Positions 28,144 to 37,661 of a DNA stretch of 64,000 nt are shown here, in pieces. The position numbers were made by a program, and so were the translations under genes. Within the stretch, counting starts at the first letter, position 1, and each line of letters begins with the position of its first letter. The DNA comes from Paracoccus indicus (lineage in GTDB: Bacteria > Pseudomonadota > Alphaproteobacteria > Rhodobacterales > Rhodobacteraceae), in contig NZ_PYWA01000002.1 of NCBI RefSeq assembly GCF_003056335.1, positions 433,205 to 497,204 on the forward strand. Reading direction: 5' to 3'. The notes beneath the pieces are model-generated. The model saw only the letters and a list, made by a program, of their open reading frames with translations, had not been told where the DNA came from and made no database searches.

Positions 28144-29360
28144 TCCTGCGCGCGGCCCTTCTGTTCCTGATGCTGGCCATCGCGCCGCCCGCGCTGGCGC
28201 AGGGTCCGGCGCGCATCGATCTGGGCGCGTCTTCGGTGACGCAGCGCGATGCGGGGTGGTGGCAGCGCCTTTTCGGGCCGCGTGCGCTGGACCTGTCGCT
28301 GGCGATCGATCAGGCGGTGCCCTATCGCGTGTTCCTGGTCGGCGATCCGGCGCGGCTGGTGATCGACCTGAAGGGTGCCAATATGGTCGGGCAGGATTTC
28401 TCGGCCATCTTCGGAGGTGAGCTGCTGCCAGCCATCCGCAGCGGCAGCTTTCGCCGCGGCTGGTCGCGGATCGTGATGGAGCTGCCCGGCCCCTTCCGCG
28501 TGGCCAGCGCGGGGATGGACACGCGCGGTGCGCAGGCGCGGCTGAACGTCGCGCTCTGGCCGGTTTCGCCCGACGACTTCAGTCCGCGTCCCTCGGCGGC
28601 GGCGGCGCTGCGCAACCTGCCCGATCCGGCTGAACTCTCGGACACCCCCATCCGGGGCGAGGGGCTGGTCGTCACGCTGGATCCCGGCCACGGCGGTTTC
28701 GATCCGGGCGCGCAGGCCGGTGCCACCACCGAGGCCGAACTGGTCCTGACCTTCGCGCAGGAGCTGCGCGATGCGCTGACCGAAAAGGGCGTCACGGTCA
28801 ACATGACCCGCGACAAGGACGTCTTCGTTCCGTTGGAGGATCGGATGACGGCGGCGCGGCAGGCGGGGTCGCATCTGATGATCTCGCTGCATGCCGATGC
28901 GCTGCCCAAGGGGCAGGCGGCAGGCGCCACCGTCTATGTCTGGAGCAAATCGGCCGATGAACGCGCCTCCCGCCAGCTGGTCGCGCGCCACGAACGCAAG
29001 GACCTGCTGCTGGGGATGGACCTGTCGGGCCAGGACGACGCGCTGGCCCATGCGCTGATCGATTTCGCCCGCACCGACACCCAGCCCCGGTCCGAGGCCT
29101 ATGCCCGCCAGCTGATCTCGCGCATGGCGCTGATGGGGATCGGGCTGCACGGGCGTCCCGTGCAGGGGGCGGCCTTCTCGGTCCTGAAGTCGCCCGACAT
29201 CACCTCGGTCCTGCTGGAGCTGGGCTTCATCACCGACAATGACGACCTGTCGAAGATGTCCGATCCGCTATGGCGCGCGCGCATGGTCCGCGCCGTGACC
29301 GAGGCGACCCTTGGCTGGTGGCACGACGAGGCCGCGCGCGGTTCCCTGCTGCGCCGGTGA
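28140..29360 (+). CDS. N-acetylmuramoyl-L-alanine amidase, AmiC type
   Basis: This periplasmic amidase removes stem peptides from peptidoglycan during cell separation. The 406-residue protein has a signal peptide (residues 1-20, LALAQ cleavage). An AMIN localisation domain (about residues 30-145, with FLVGDPARLVIDLKG) comes before an Amidase_3 domain (about 178-400). Zinc ligands are in VTLDPGHGGFDPGA (His about 183), the Glu of TEAEL, and ISLHADA; the catalytic Glu is in VLLELGFITD. It lies directly upstream of PBP1A, a common alphaproteobacterial pairing of cell-wall enzymes. Confidence 0.93.
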   Translation: MILRAALLFLMLAIAPPALAQGPARIDLGASSVTQRDAGWWQRLFGPRALDLSLAIDQAVPYRVFLVGDPARLVIDLKGANMVGQDFSAIFGGELLPAIRSGSFRRGWSRIVMELPGPFRVASAGMDTRGAQARLNVALWPVSPDDFSPRPSAAAALRNLPDPAELSDTPIRGEGLVVTLDPGHGGFDPGAQAGATTEAELVLTFAQELRDALTEKGVTVNMTRDKDVFVPLEDRMTAARQAGSHLMISLHADALPKGQAAGATVYVWSKSADERASRQLVARHERKDLLLGMDLSGQDDALAHALIDFARTDTQPRSEAYARQLISRMALMGIGLHGRPVQGAAFSVLKSPDITSVLLELGFITDNDDLSKMSDPLWRARMVRAVTEATLGWWHDEAARGSLLRR

Positions 29361-29376
29361 CACACCCAGTGTTGCT

Positions 29377-29405
29377 TTGACCGTGGGGGCCTCTGCCGCT
29401 ATAGA
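29377..29405 (+). promoter_or_regulatory. Sigma-70 promoter for the PBP1A gene
   Basis: TTGACC (29377-29382), a 17-nt spacer and TATAGA (29400-29405) form a good housekeeping promoter in the gap after the amidase gene, with a predicted start about 26 nt before the GTG. Confidence 0.7.
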
Positions 29406-29437
29406 CTGGCCTTGGGATTTCCAGAAGGCGACATGAC

Positions 29438-31981
29438 GTGCTGCGAGCCATACTTTCATTCATCGGAGCGATCTTTTCATGGTTCGTGACCGCCAGCTTC
29501 TTCATCGCCCTGACGCTTGGCGGGATCTTCTGGGTCTATTCCCGCGATCTGCCCAGCCATGAGACGCTGGCCCAATATTCGCCCAAGACGATCAGCCGCA
29601 TCTACTCCGCCGAAGGCCAGCTGATCGACGAATTCGCGGATGAACGCCGCATCTTCGTACCCATCGACGAGGTGCCCGATCTGGTCAAGCAGGCCTTCGT
29701 CAGCGCCGAGGACAAGAATTTCTATTCCCACCCTGGCTATGACCTGCGCGGCATCCTGGGGGCGGCCTATCAGGCGGCGGCCAGCGGCGGATCGCAGGTG
29801 CGCGGCGCGTCCACCATCACCCAGCAGGTGATGAAGAACTTCCTGCTGTCCAGCGACCGCAGCGTCGAACGCAAGGTCAAGGAACTGATCCTGGCATCGC
29901 GGCTGGAACAGACGCTCTCCAAGGACCAGATCCTGGATCTGTACCTGAACGAGATCTTTCTGGGCCAGAACAGCTTCGGCGTCGCCGCCGCCGCCCAGAC
30001 CTATTTCAACAAGTCGCTGACCGAACTGGCCCCGCATGAGGCCGCGATGCTGGCCTCTATGCCGCAGGCGCCGGGCCGCTATCACCCCGTGCGCGCCAAG
30101 GAGCGTGTCACCGAACGTCGCAACTATGTCCTGCGCGAGATGTGGCAGAACGGCTATATCGACGAGGCCACCTATGAGGCCGAGGCCAAGCTGCCGCTGC
30201 GCTCGGTCCAGAACGGCGACTTCAAGTCATTCCAGAACCAGCTGCCGAACCGTGACTACTTCACCGATGAGATCCGCCGCCAGCTGAGCCGCGAATTCGG
30301 TCAGGACGAATTCTTCGGCGGCGGAATGACCATCCGCGCCACCGTCGATCCCGACCTGCAATCCGAAGCCGCCACCGCCCTCCAAGAGGCACTGGAGCAA
30401 TACGACCGCGGTCGTGGCGTCTGGCGCGGCACCGGCGAGGTCCTGCCCCCCGAGGCACTGACCGACCAGGTCGCATGGCGCGGTGCCCTGTGGGACCTGC
30501 GCCTGCCGCGCGACATCCCCGGCTGGCACCCCGCCGTCGTGCTGGAAATGGGCGCCAGCGACGCCCGCATCGGCATCGAGGGCATCGAGGAGGACGCCGA
30601 CGGCCATTGGATCCCCGCCAAGGACGTCCAATGGGCCCGCAAGCGCAATGCCGACGGCAGCCTCGGCCCCCGTGCGCAGGTGGCCGACGACCTGCTGGAC
30701 GTGGGCGACGTGGTTCTGGTGCGCGCCATGACCAGCGACAGCGACGGCAGCTTCATCCGCTGGACTTTGCGGCAGGTGCCGCAGGTGCAGGGCGGCTTCA
30801 TGGCGATGGACGTTAACACCGGGCGCGTGCTGGCGATGCAGGGCGGGTTTTCGTACCAAAGCTCGGTCTTCAACCGGGCCACGCAGGCGCAGCGCCAGCC
30901 GGGGTCGTCCTTCAAGCCCTTCGTCTATGCTGCGGCGCTGGACAACAACTATACCCCCGCGACCATCGTGGTCGACGAACCGATCCGCGTGAACACGCCG
31001 CAGGGCCTGTGGGAACCCAAGAACAGCTCGGGGCAGCACTACGGGCCGACGCCCTTGCGCACCGGCATCGAACAGTCGCGCAACCTGATGACCATCCGCA
31101 TTGCCGACGATATCGGCATGGATCAGGTCGCCCGCTATGCCGAGGATTTCGGCGTCTATGACAAGCTGCGCCCCTTCCTGGCCAACGCCCTTGGTGCGCA
31201 GGAAACGACGCTTTTCAAGATGGTCGCCGCCTATGCCATGTTCGCCAATGGCGGCGAACGGGTCGAACCCACGCTGGTCGACCGCGTGCAGGACCGCCGC
31301 GGGCGCACCGTCTATCGCCATGATCAGCGGGTCTGCGAAACCTGCGGCATGCAGCCCTTGCCCGTGGGTCAGGGCCCGGTCATCGACAGCAACCGCGAAC
31401 GGGTCATGGATGCCGTCACCGCCTATCAGCTGACCTCGATGATGGAGGGGGTGGTCAAGCGCGGATCGGGCAAGGGCGTCAACCTGCCTGTGCCCATCGC
31501 GGGCAAGACCGGCACTACGAACGACGCCAAGGACGTGTGGTTCATCGGCTATTCCAGCAATATCGTTGCGGGATGCTATATCGGTTTCGACCAGCCACGC
31601 TCGCTTGGCAACAGCGCCTATGGCGGGACGCTTTGCGTGCCGGTGTTCAACGCCTTCATGCGCGACGCGGTGCGCAAGCTTGGCGGCACGGAATTCAAGG
31701 TTCCGCCGGGTGGCTATTGGGTCAAGATCGACCGCGTGACCGGTCAGCGCCTGCCCGACGATGCTTCGGGTCCCAATGTCATCTCGGAATACTTCCGCGA
31801 CGGCACCGATCCCGATTGGCTGACGCCCTATGTCGTCTCGGGCTTCGGTGACAACAACGTCATCCTGCCGTGGGAGGCGGGGGCCGCGGCCGCCACCTCG
31901 ATCACCACCTCGACCGGGCAGAAGCGGGTGATCCCCAAGCGGGCCGATTTCGGGTCGATGTCCTCGGGCGGTCTTTACTGA
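29438..31981 (+). CDS. mrcA: Penicillin-binding protein 1A, bifunctional
   Basis: PBP1A polymerises and cross-links peptidoglycan. The 847-residue chain begins with a membrane anchor (about residues 10-32). The glycosyltransferase 51 domain has SAEDKNFYSHPGYD with the catalytic Glu, RGASTITQQVMKNF, and YLNEIFLGQ. An OB-like insert precedes the transpeptidase domain, where the motifs are PGSSFKPF (catalytic Ser 490, Lys 493), SRNLM and GKTGTTNDAKD (about residue 690). The GTG start has AGAAGG 9 nt upstream, and a separate promoter precedes it. A CETCG element near the SxN region is an ordinary family variation. Confidence 0.96.
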   Translation: MLRAILSFIGAIFSWFVTASFFIALTLGGIFWVYSRDLPSHETLAQYSPKTISRIYSAEGQLIDEFADERRIFVPIDEVPDLVKQAFVSAEDKNFYSHPGYDLRGILGAAYQAAASGGSQVRGASTITQQVMKNFLLSSDRSVERKVKELILASRLEQTLSKDQILDLYLNEIFLGQNSFGVAAAAQTYFNKSLTELAPHEAAMLASMPQAPGRYHPVRAKERVTERRNYVLREMWQNGYIDEATYEAEAKLPLRSVQNGDFKSFQNQLPNRDYFTDEIRRQLSREFGQDEFFGGGMTIRATVDPDLQSEAATALQEALEQYDRGRGVWRGTGEVLPPEALTDQVAWRGALWDLRLPRDIPGWHPAVVLEMGASDARIGIEGIEEDADGHWIPAKDVQWARKRNADGSLGPRAQVADDLLDVGDVVLVRAMTSDSDGSFIRWTLRQVPQVQGGFMAMDVNTGRVLAMQGGFSYQSSVFNRATQAQRQPGSSFKPFVYAAALDNNYTPATIVVDEPIRVNTPQGLWEPKNSSGQHYGPTPLRTGIEQSRNLMTIRIADDIGMDQVARYAEDFGVYDKLRPFLANALGAQETTLFKMVAAYAMFANGGERVEPTLVDRVQDRRGRTVYRHDQRVCETCGMQPLPVGQGPVIDSNRERVMDAVTAYQLTSMMEGVVKRGSGKGVNLPVPIAGKTGTTNDAKDVWFIGYSSNIVAGCYIGFDQPRSLGNSAYGGTLCVPVFNAFMRDAVRKLGGTEFKVPPGGYWVKIDRVTGQRLPDDASGPNVISEYFRDGTDPDWLTPYVVSGFGDNNVILPWEAGAAAATSITTSTGQKRVIPKRADFGSMSSGGLY

Positions 31982-32063
31982 TCGCGGCGGCGGGTGGTCT
32001 TGCCCAAGGCCGCCTGCCGCGTTATCACCCCGGACCTGACGCCAGACCGAAGGGAGCCCGCAC

Positions 32064-33191
32064 ATGCGCGCCGAAACGCAGTCCACCATCGAGGCCATCC
32101 GTCGTTCGCTGACCCTGTTGGGCCAGCGCCTTGACTGGCAGACCGCGCCCCATCGCCTGGAAGAGATGAACGCCATGATCGAGGATGGCGATCTGTGGTC
32201 CGACCCCGCCCGCGCACAGAAGCTGATGCGCGACCGCCAGTCGCTGTCCGATGCCATCGACACCTATCGCCGGATCGAGGGCGATCTTGCGGCCAATGCC
32301 GAGATGGTCGAATTGGCCGAGATGGAGGGCGACCCCGATCTGGTCGCCGAATCCGAGGCGAACCTGAAGGCACTGGCGAAACTCGCCGCCCAGAAGGAGC
32401 TTGAGGCCCTGCTGAACGGCGAGGCTGACGCCAACGACACCTTCCTTGAAGTCAACGCAGGCGCAGGCGGCACCGAAAGCTGCGATTGGGCCTCGATGCT
32501 GGCGCGCATGTATGTGCGTTGGGCCGAGAAGAAGGGCTATGAGGTCGAGCTTCTGTCCGAGACCTCGGGCGATGAGGCGGGCATCCGCAGTGCCGCCTAC
32601 AAGATCACCGGCCACAACGCCTATGGCTGGCTGAAATCGGAATCGGGCGTTCACCGCCTGGTCCGCATCAGCCCCTATGACAGCGCCGCGCGTCGTCACA
32701 CCAGCTTCAGTTCGGTCTGGGTCTATCCGGTCGTCGACGACAACATCGAGATCGAGGTCGCAGACCGCGACATCCGCATCGACACCTATCGGTCCTCGGG
32801 CGCGGGCGGCCAGCACGTCAACACCACCGACTCGGCGGTGCGGATCACGCACATCCCGACCGGCATCGTGGTGACCAGCTCGGAAAAGTCGCAGCACCAG
32901 AACCGCGCCAACGCCATGGCCGCGCTGAAGTCGCGCCTGTACCAGATGGAGCTGGACCGCAGGAATTCCGAGATCAACGCCCAGCACGCCGCCAAGGGCG
33001 ATGCGGGCTGGGGCAACCAGATCCGGTCCTATGTCCTGCACCCCTACCAGATGGTGAAGGACCTGCGCACCGGAGAGGAGACCAGCGACACCCAAGGCAC
33101 GCTGGACGGCGATCTGGACCGCTTCATGGCCGCCACGCTGGCCCTAGACGTGGCCGGGAAATCCCGCGCCGAGGCGCAGGGCGAGGATTGA
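32064..33191 (+). CDS. prfB: Peptide chain release factor 2
   Basis: RF2 ends translation at UGA and UAA. The GGQ motif that triggers hydrolysis is in [17 protein letters not shown] (about residues 246-251). The codon-recognition tripeptide position reads SPY (about residues 203-205, [15 protein letters not shown]) instead of the E. coli SPF. The 375-residue frame is continuous, so there is no programmed +1 frameshift, as usual outside the groups that keep it. It is monocistronic with its own terminator. Confidence 0.96.
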   Translation: MRAETQSTIEAIRRSLTLLGQRLDWQTAPHRLEEMNAMIEDGDLWSDPARAQKLMRDRQSLSDAIDTYRRIEGDLAANAEMVELAEMEGDPDLVAESEANLKALAKLAAQKELEALLNGEADANDTFLEVNAGAGGTESCDWASMLARMYVRWAEKKGYEVELLSETSGDEAGIRSAAYKITGHNAYGWLKSESGVHRLVRISPYDSAARRHTSFSSVWVYPVVDDNIEIEVADRDIRIDTYRSSGAGGQHVNTTDSAVRITHIPTGIVVTSSEKSQHQNRANAMAALKSRLYQMELDRRNSEINAQHAAKGDAGWGNQIRSYVLHPYQMVKDLRTGEETSDTQGTLDGDLDRFMAATLALDVAGKSRAEAQGED

Positions 33192-33198
33192 TCCAACA

Positions 33199-33222
33199 GG
33201 GCACCCCGGCGGGTGCCCTTTT
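33199..33222 (+). terminator. Intrinsic terminator of prfB
   Basis: GGGCACCC-CGGC-GGGTGCCC followed by TTTT is a textbook rho-independent terminator 8 nt after the stop. Confidence 0.9.
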
Positions 33223-33238
33223 CATTTCGGGGGTGCGC

Positions 33239-34225
33239 ATGATCCAAAAGCGGCAATTGGGGCAGGGCGGCCCGATGGTGGGTGCGGTCGCGCTTGGCAC
33301 GATGAACTTTCTTGGCACCTATGGTCCCGCCGACCCCAATGCCAGCCTGCGCTGCATGGCCGAATGCGTGGACATGGGCATCGACCATATCGACACCTCG
33401 GACGTCTATGGCGCGGGCGGGGCCGAAGAGCTGCTGGCGCGTTTCCTGAAGACCCATGGCGACCGCGTGACGCTGGCCACCAAGGGCGGCATCACACGAC
33501 AGCCGGACCACCCTTTCGACAACAGCGACGCCTATCTGACCCGCGCGCTGGAAGCGTCCCTGAAGCGGATGCAGGTCGAGCGTGTCGATCTGTATTACGT
33601 TCACCGCCGTCAGGCCGACCACCCGATCGAGGAAACGATGCAGACCCTGCTGCGCCTGCGGGATCAGGGCAAGATCGGCGCCATCGGCCTGTCCGAGGTT
33701 GCGCCATCCACGCTGGAACGCGCGGCGGCGGTGGGACCGGTGGCGGCGGTGCAGTCTGAATATTCGCTCTGGACGCGTCAGCCGGAACTGGGGCTGGTCG
33801 ATGCCTGCGCGCGCCACGGTGCGGCCATGGTGGCGTTTTCGCCCATGGGCCGCGGTGCATTCGCCGACATGCCGCCCGATCCTGCGGCTTTCGCGCCCGG
33901 CGATCTGCGTGCGACCATGCCGCGTTTCCAGCCCGAAAACTGGGCGCGGAACCTGATCCGCCTGCGGGCCTTCGGTGATCTGGCCCGTGACATGGGCGAA
34001 AGCTCCGCCAGCCTTGCCATCGCATGGGTGCTGTCGCGCGCGCCCCATGTCATCGCGCTGCCCGGGTCGCGCGACATCGCGCATTGGCGGCAACTGGCGC
34101 GCGGGGCGCAGCTGGACCTGACCGAAGAACAGTTGACGCGCATCGACGGCCTGTTGCCTGCTGGCTGGGCGCATGGGCCGCGCTATGGTGGCGCGATGGC
34201 CGTCGGGCCGGAAAGCTATTGCTGA
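33239..34225 (+). CDS. Aldo/keto reductase
   Basis: The 328-residue NADPH-dependent TIM-barrel reductase has the catalytic tetrad: Asp 52 and Tyr 57 in HIDTSDVYGAGG, Lys in TLATKGG and His in LYYVHRRQ. The cofactor end includes VIALPGSRDIAHW. It is close to the YajO/Tas-like group that reduces small aldehydes. I start at ATG 33239 because the earlier in-frame ATG at 33188 lies before the prfB terminator. Confidence 0.9.
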   Translation: MIQKRQLGQGGPMVGAVALGTMNFLGTYGPADPNASLRCMAECVDMGIDHIDTSDVYGAGGAEELLARFLKTHGDRVTLATKGGITRQPDHPFDNSDAYLTRALEASLKRMQVERVDLYYVHRRQADHPIEETMQTLLRLRDQGKIGAIGLSEVAPSTLERAAAVGPVAAVQSEYSLWTRQPELGLVDACARHGAAMVAFSPMGRGAFADMPPDPAAFAPGDLRATMPRFQPENWARNLIRLRAFGDLARDMGESSASLAIAWVLSRAPHVIALPGSRDIAHWRQLARGAQLDLTEEQLTRIDGLLPAGWAHGPRYGGAMAVGPESYC

Positions 34226-34235
34226 GGATGGGATC

Positions 34236-35306
34236 ATGGCCATGGACGACAAGCATCTGAACCTGGCGCTTCAGGGCGGGGGCGCACATGGCGCCTTTAC
34301 CTGGGGCGTGCTGGACCGGCTGCTGGACGAACCATGGCTGCAGATCGCGGCGGTCAGCGGGGCCTCGGCCGGGGCGCTGAACGGGGCGGCGCTGAAGGCG
34401 GGGCTGGCGGCGCACCGTGGCCGCGCGGGCCGTGAGGCGGCGCGGTGCAATCTGGACGCCCTCTGGTCCGAGGTCGGCACCATGAGCGACAACCGCGTCA
34501 TCCGCTGGATGCAATCGCTGATGCCCATGCCGCGTGGAATGCAGCGCTGGACGCAGATGGTCTCGCCCGCCGCATGGCTGGACAATCTGACGCGCATCTT
34601 CAGCCCCTATGATTACGGCCCGCTTTACGTCAATCCGCTTGGGGGGCTGCTGCGGGGGTTGCCTCATCCTGATTTCACCGGTCAAGCGGGACCGGCGCTT
34701 TTCGTCGCCGCGACCAACGTGCGCACGGGGCGGGTCCGCGTCTTCACCGGCGCGGATGCCACGCCCGAGGCGGTCATGGCCTCTGCCTGCCTGCCGACGC
34801 TGTTCCAGGCGGTCGAGCTGACCGACCCTGTGACCGGGTTGACCGAGGCCTATTGGGACGGAGGCTATTCGGCCAATCCGGCGCTGTTCCCGCTTTATGC
34901 GACCCGCTTTCCCCGCGACGTGATGATCGTGGCGCTGAACCCGCTGATGCGCGACGTCCTTCCCCGCACTCCGGTCGAGATCGCCGACCGCGTGAACGAG
35001 ATCAGCTTCAATTCATCGCTGATGGGGCAGCTGCGCGCCGTGAACTTCGTCAAGCGGCTGATCGAGGAGGGTCGCGTCGAACCCGACAGGATGAAGAACG
35101 TGCTGGTCCACCTGATCGATGATGATGCGCTGATGGTGGATTTGACGGCCCGGACCAAGCTGATGCCGGGTCCGGGAATGCTGGCCACAATGAAGACGGC
35201 GGGGCAGGCGGCGGCGGATCGTTTCTTGACCGATCACGCCGACAAGCTGAATGTCAGCGACAGTTTCGATCTGTCGCAGTTCTTCCCGCCGACCCCCTTC
35301 GATTAG
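34236..35306 (+). CDS. Patatin-like phospholipase
   Basis: Patatins are Ser-Asp lipid hydrolases. The oxyanion motif LQGGGAHGAF starts near residue 13, the nucleophile is Ser 44 in VSGASAGALNG, and the Asp is in WDGGYSANP (about residue 208). The length is 356 residues. ATG 34236 has GAGG 8 nt upstream; ATG 34242 is an alternative two codons later. The last 4 nt overlap the convergent psuG gene. Its lipid substrate is unknown; members of this family are also found on polyhydroxyalkanoate granules. Confidence 0.9.
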   Translation: MAMDDKHLNLALQGGGAHGAFTWGVLDRLLDEPWLQIAAVSGASAGALNGAALKAGLAAHRGRAGREAARCNLDALWSEVGTMSDNRVIRWMQSLMPMPRGMQRWTQMVSPAAWLDNLTRIFSPYDYGPLYVNPLGGLLRGLPHPDFTGQAGPALFVAATNVRTGRVRVFTGADATPEAVMASACLPTLFQAVELTDPVTGLTEAYWDGGYSANPALFPLYATRFPRDVMIVALNPLMRDVLPRTPVEIADRVNEISFNSSLMGQLRAVNFVKRLIEEGRVEPDRMKNVLVHLIDDDALMVDLTARTKLMPGPGMLATMKTAGQAAADRFLTDHADKLNVSDSFDLSQFFPPTPFD

Positions 35307-36226
35307 GCCATGGCCTTCGCGATGGCCGCGGCCAACCGCGCGTTGTTCAGCACCAGTTCGATGTTCGAGGCCAGCGAGCGGCCCTCGGTCAGTTCGAAGA
35401 TGCGCTGCAGCAGGAAGGGCGTGACCTGCTTGGCAGCGATCTTCTGCGCCTCGGCCTCGGACAGGGCCTGCTCGATCACCGGCATGATGACGTCGCGGGT
35501 GATCTCATGCTCGGCCGGGATGGGGTTGCAGACCAGCTGGCCGCCCTTGACGCCCAAGCGGGCGCGCATCGCGGCGGCGGCGGCGATCTCGGTCGCACTG
35601 TCCATCCGCAGCGGCGCCTTGATTCCCGAGGCGCGCGACCAGAAGGCCGGCAATTCGTCCTGGCCATAGGCGATGACCGGCACGCCAAGCGTTTCCAGCA
35701 CTTCCCAGGTCTTGGGCAGGTCCAGGATGGCCTTGGCACCGGCGGCGACGACCGTCACGGCCGTCTGACCCAGTTCCTGCAGGTCGGCCGAGATGTCGAA
35801 GCTGAGTTCCGCCCCGCGATGCACGCCGCCGATCCCGCCGGTGGCAAAGACCTTGATGCCCGCCAGTTCGGCGCAGATCATCGTGGCGGCGACGGTGGTT
35901 GCGCCCGTGCGGCCATTGGCCAGGCAGACCGCCAGATCGGCGCGGCTCAGCTTCATGGCCTGATCCGAGGGCGTCTGCGCAAGCGCGGTCAGCGCCTCGG
36001 TCGTCAGGCCGATGTGGATCTGCCCGCCCATGACGGCGATGGTGGCGGGGGTGGCACCGCCTTCGCGGATGGTATCCTCGACCTTTTGGGCCATTTCCAG
36101 GTTCTGCGGCCAGGGCATGCCATGGGTGATGATGGTCGATTCCAGCGCGACGACGGGGCGTCCGGCTTTCAGCGCCTCGGCCACTTCGGGGGCGAAGGTC
36201 ATGGGGGCATCGGTCATGGTGGTCAC
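35303..36226 (-). CDS. psuG: Pseudouridine-5'-phosphate glycosidase
   Basis: PsuG splits pseudouridine 5'-phosphate into uracil and ribose 5-phosphate. The 307-residue protein shows the family pattern VALESTIITHGMPWPQNLEMA, the GATTVAATM block, and FATGGIGGVHRGAE, where the active-site Lys and metal-site residues cluster. It is the last gene of a three-gene operon and overlaps psuK by 4 nt. Together with PsuK it recycles pseudouridine from RNA turnover. Confidence 0.96.
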   Translation of the reverse strand: MTTMTDAPMTFAPEVAEALKAGRPVVALESTIITHGMPWPQNLEMAQKVEDTIREGGATPATIAVMGGQIHIGLTTEALTALAQTPSDQAMKLSRADLAVCLANGRTGATTVAATMICAELAGIKVFATGGIGGVHRGAELSFDISADLQELGQTAVTVVAAGAKAILDLPKTWEVLETLGVPVIAYGQDELPAFWSRASGIKAPLRMDSATEIAAAAAMRARLGVKGGQLVCNPIPAEHEITRDVIMPVIEQALSEAEAQKIAAKQVTPFLLQRIFELTEGRSLASNIELVLNNARLAAAIAKAMA

Positions 36227-37107
36227 GGAACGTCCTTTCCAGAGACATGCGCGGCAGCGGCCTCGACCGCCTGCCGTAAAGCCGCATCGCGCGGCTGGTT
36301 CTTCAGTTCGGCCGCCAGATGGGCGGCAAGGAAACAGTCGCCCGCGCCGGTGACGCGGGCCACGGTGACGCGCGGCGGGGTCACGACCAGCGTCGGGCCG
36401 TTCGCCAAGGCATCCGCCGCGCTGTGCGGGCCGTCGGTGACCAGCACGCGGGCCGCGCCACGGGCCACCACGGCCTGCGCGGCGGTGGCGGCATCGGGGC
36501 AGGCGCGTCCGGCCAGGATCTCGGCCTCGAGCCGGTTCAGATAGAAGCAGCCGCGGCGGGCGGCGATCAGCGGCTCAAGCCGTTCGGCCTTCCCGGGACT
36601 GGCGGGCACGACGCGCAGATCGGCACCGGCCAGTCGCGGGTCGCGCGACATGGTGGCCAGCAGCTCCTCGGTCAGGTTGCCGTCCAGGACGACGGGGCCG
36701 GTCCAATTGGCCAGCGTGTCGGCCAAGGGCGCAAGGATGGTGTCGCCCGCGGCCTCCAGGCTGTGGGCGTCGGCGATGGCGGCGATCAGGCCCTCGCTGT
36801 CCTCGATGCCCATATAGCAGTCGGTCGGCAGGCCGGTATCGCGGGTCAGCCAATCGGTGCGCACGCCAAGACGGGCGGCCTCGGCGGTCAGCGCCTCGCC
36901 CTCGGGGTCGCGGCCCACGGCGGACAGCACGGCGGGCGTCAGCCCCCAACGCGCCAGCGCCACAGCCACGTTCAGCGCAACGCCGCCGGGGATGTGGCTG
37001 ATGCGGCCGGGAACATCCGCGCCTTGGGCCATGCGGCGCGGTGCGCGTCCGATCACGTCCCACAGCATCGCGCCGATGCACAGGATATCAGGGTGCTTGT
37101 CGGTCAT
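36223..37107 (-). CDS. psuK: PfkB-family sugar kinase, probable pseudouridine kinase
   Basis: The kinase likely phosphorylates pseudouridine at the 5' position to feed PsuG. It is a ribokinase-type protein with the N-terminal substrate lid (GAMLWDVIGRAP) and PGGVALNVAVALARWG. The C-terminal PfkB signature VTGAGDCFLAAHLAA contains the catalytic Asp. Pseudouridine specificity is inferred from the psuG fusion-like overlap. Three ATG codons stand in a row (37113, 37110, 37107); the third is 6 nt from GAGGG and is used here (294 residues). It overlaps the regulator gene upstream. Confidence 0.92.
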   Translation of the reverse strand: MTDKHPDILCIGAMLWDVIGRAPRRMAQGADVPGRISHIPGGVALNVAVALARWGLTPAVLSAVGRDPEGEALTAEAARLGVRTDWLTRDTGLPTDCYMGIEDSEGLIAAIADAHSLEAAGDTILAPLADTLANWTGPVVLDGNLTEELLATMSRDPRLAGADLRVVPASPGKAERLEPLIAARRGCFYLNRLEAEILAGRACPDAATAAQAVVARGAARVLVTDGPHSAADALANGPTLVVTPPRVTVARVTGAGDCFLAAHLAAELKNQPRDAALRQAVEAAAAHVSGKDVP

Positions 37108-37462
37108 CATCATCCCTCAGCTCGGTTTCCAGGAACCGTTCGAAATCATCCAGGTCGATCGGGTCGAACTGCCCGAAGCCCTGCATCCAGACCGAGGCGC
37201 CGCGCATCCCGTCGGGGTCCAGCTTGCACCATGTGATCCTGCCGCGCCGCTCTTGCCGGATCAGACCGGCGGCTGCAAGCACCGCCAGATGTTTCGAGAT
37301 CGACGCAAGGCTGGTGTCGAATGGCGCGGCCACATCGCTGACCGCCATGTCGTCTTCCAGCAGCATCGACAGGACGCGGCGCCGCGTCGGGTCGGCCAGC
37401 GCGGCGAAGATCAGGTCCAGCCGGTCGGTCTGGGGCAGGTGGGTCATGGGATCGCCTGTCAT
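37088..37462 (-). CDS. ArsR-family winged-helix regulator of the psu operon
   Basis: The 124-residue protein has a winged HTH of ArsR type: LADPTRRRVLSMLLEDDMAVSDVAAPFDTSLASISKHLAVLAAAGLI in consecutive segments. It lacks the metal-binding Cys of ArsR/SmtB sensors, so it may respond to a metabolite. Overlap with psuK suggests it is co-transcribed with psuK and psuG and represses them. ATG 37447 is an alternative start; neither start has a strong binding site. Confidence 0.85.
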   Translation of the reverse strand: MTGDPMTHLPQTDRLDLIFAALADPTRRRVLSMLLEDDMAVSDVAAPFDTSLASISKHLAVLAAAGLIRQERRGRITWCKLDPDGMRGASVWMQGFGQFDPIDLDDFERFLETELRDDDDRQAP

Positions 37463-37604
37463 ACTGGGACGCGGCCCGAGCGGTGATGCTCAACCGGGCG
37501 GTTGAATAATGTCGGGGCGGCGGCGGGATTGCAACCCGTGCGGATGAATCCTGTCACTAGGATAATAACGCGATTTCAATGGCTTGAAATAATCTTGCGC
37601 GCGC

Positions 37605-37633
37605 TTGACTTGGGCGGCCCTTGCCCCTAGACA
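37605..37633 (+). promoter_or_regulatory. Sigma-70 promoter of the F0 ATP synthase operon
   Basis: TTGACT (37605-37610), a 17-nt spacer and TAGACA (37628-37633) lie about 29 nt before atpI. Confidence 0.7.
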
Positions 37634-37661
37634 ACGCCCAACGAACACGAGGGCGTGAAAG

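Noticed and set aside
32064..32180. Programmed frameshift in prfB
   Set aside because: The RF2 frame is continuous from its ATG, with no internal TGA or slippery site near the start.
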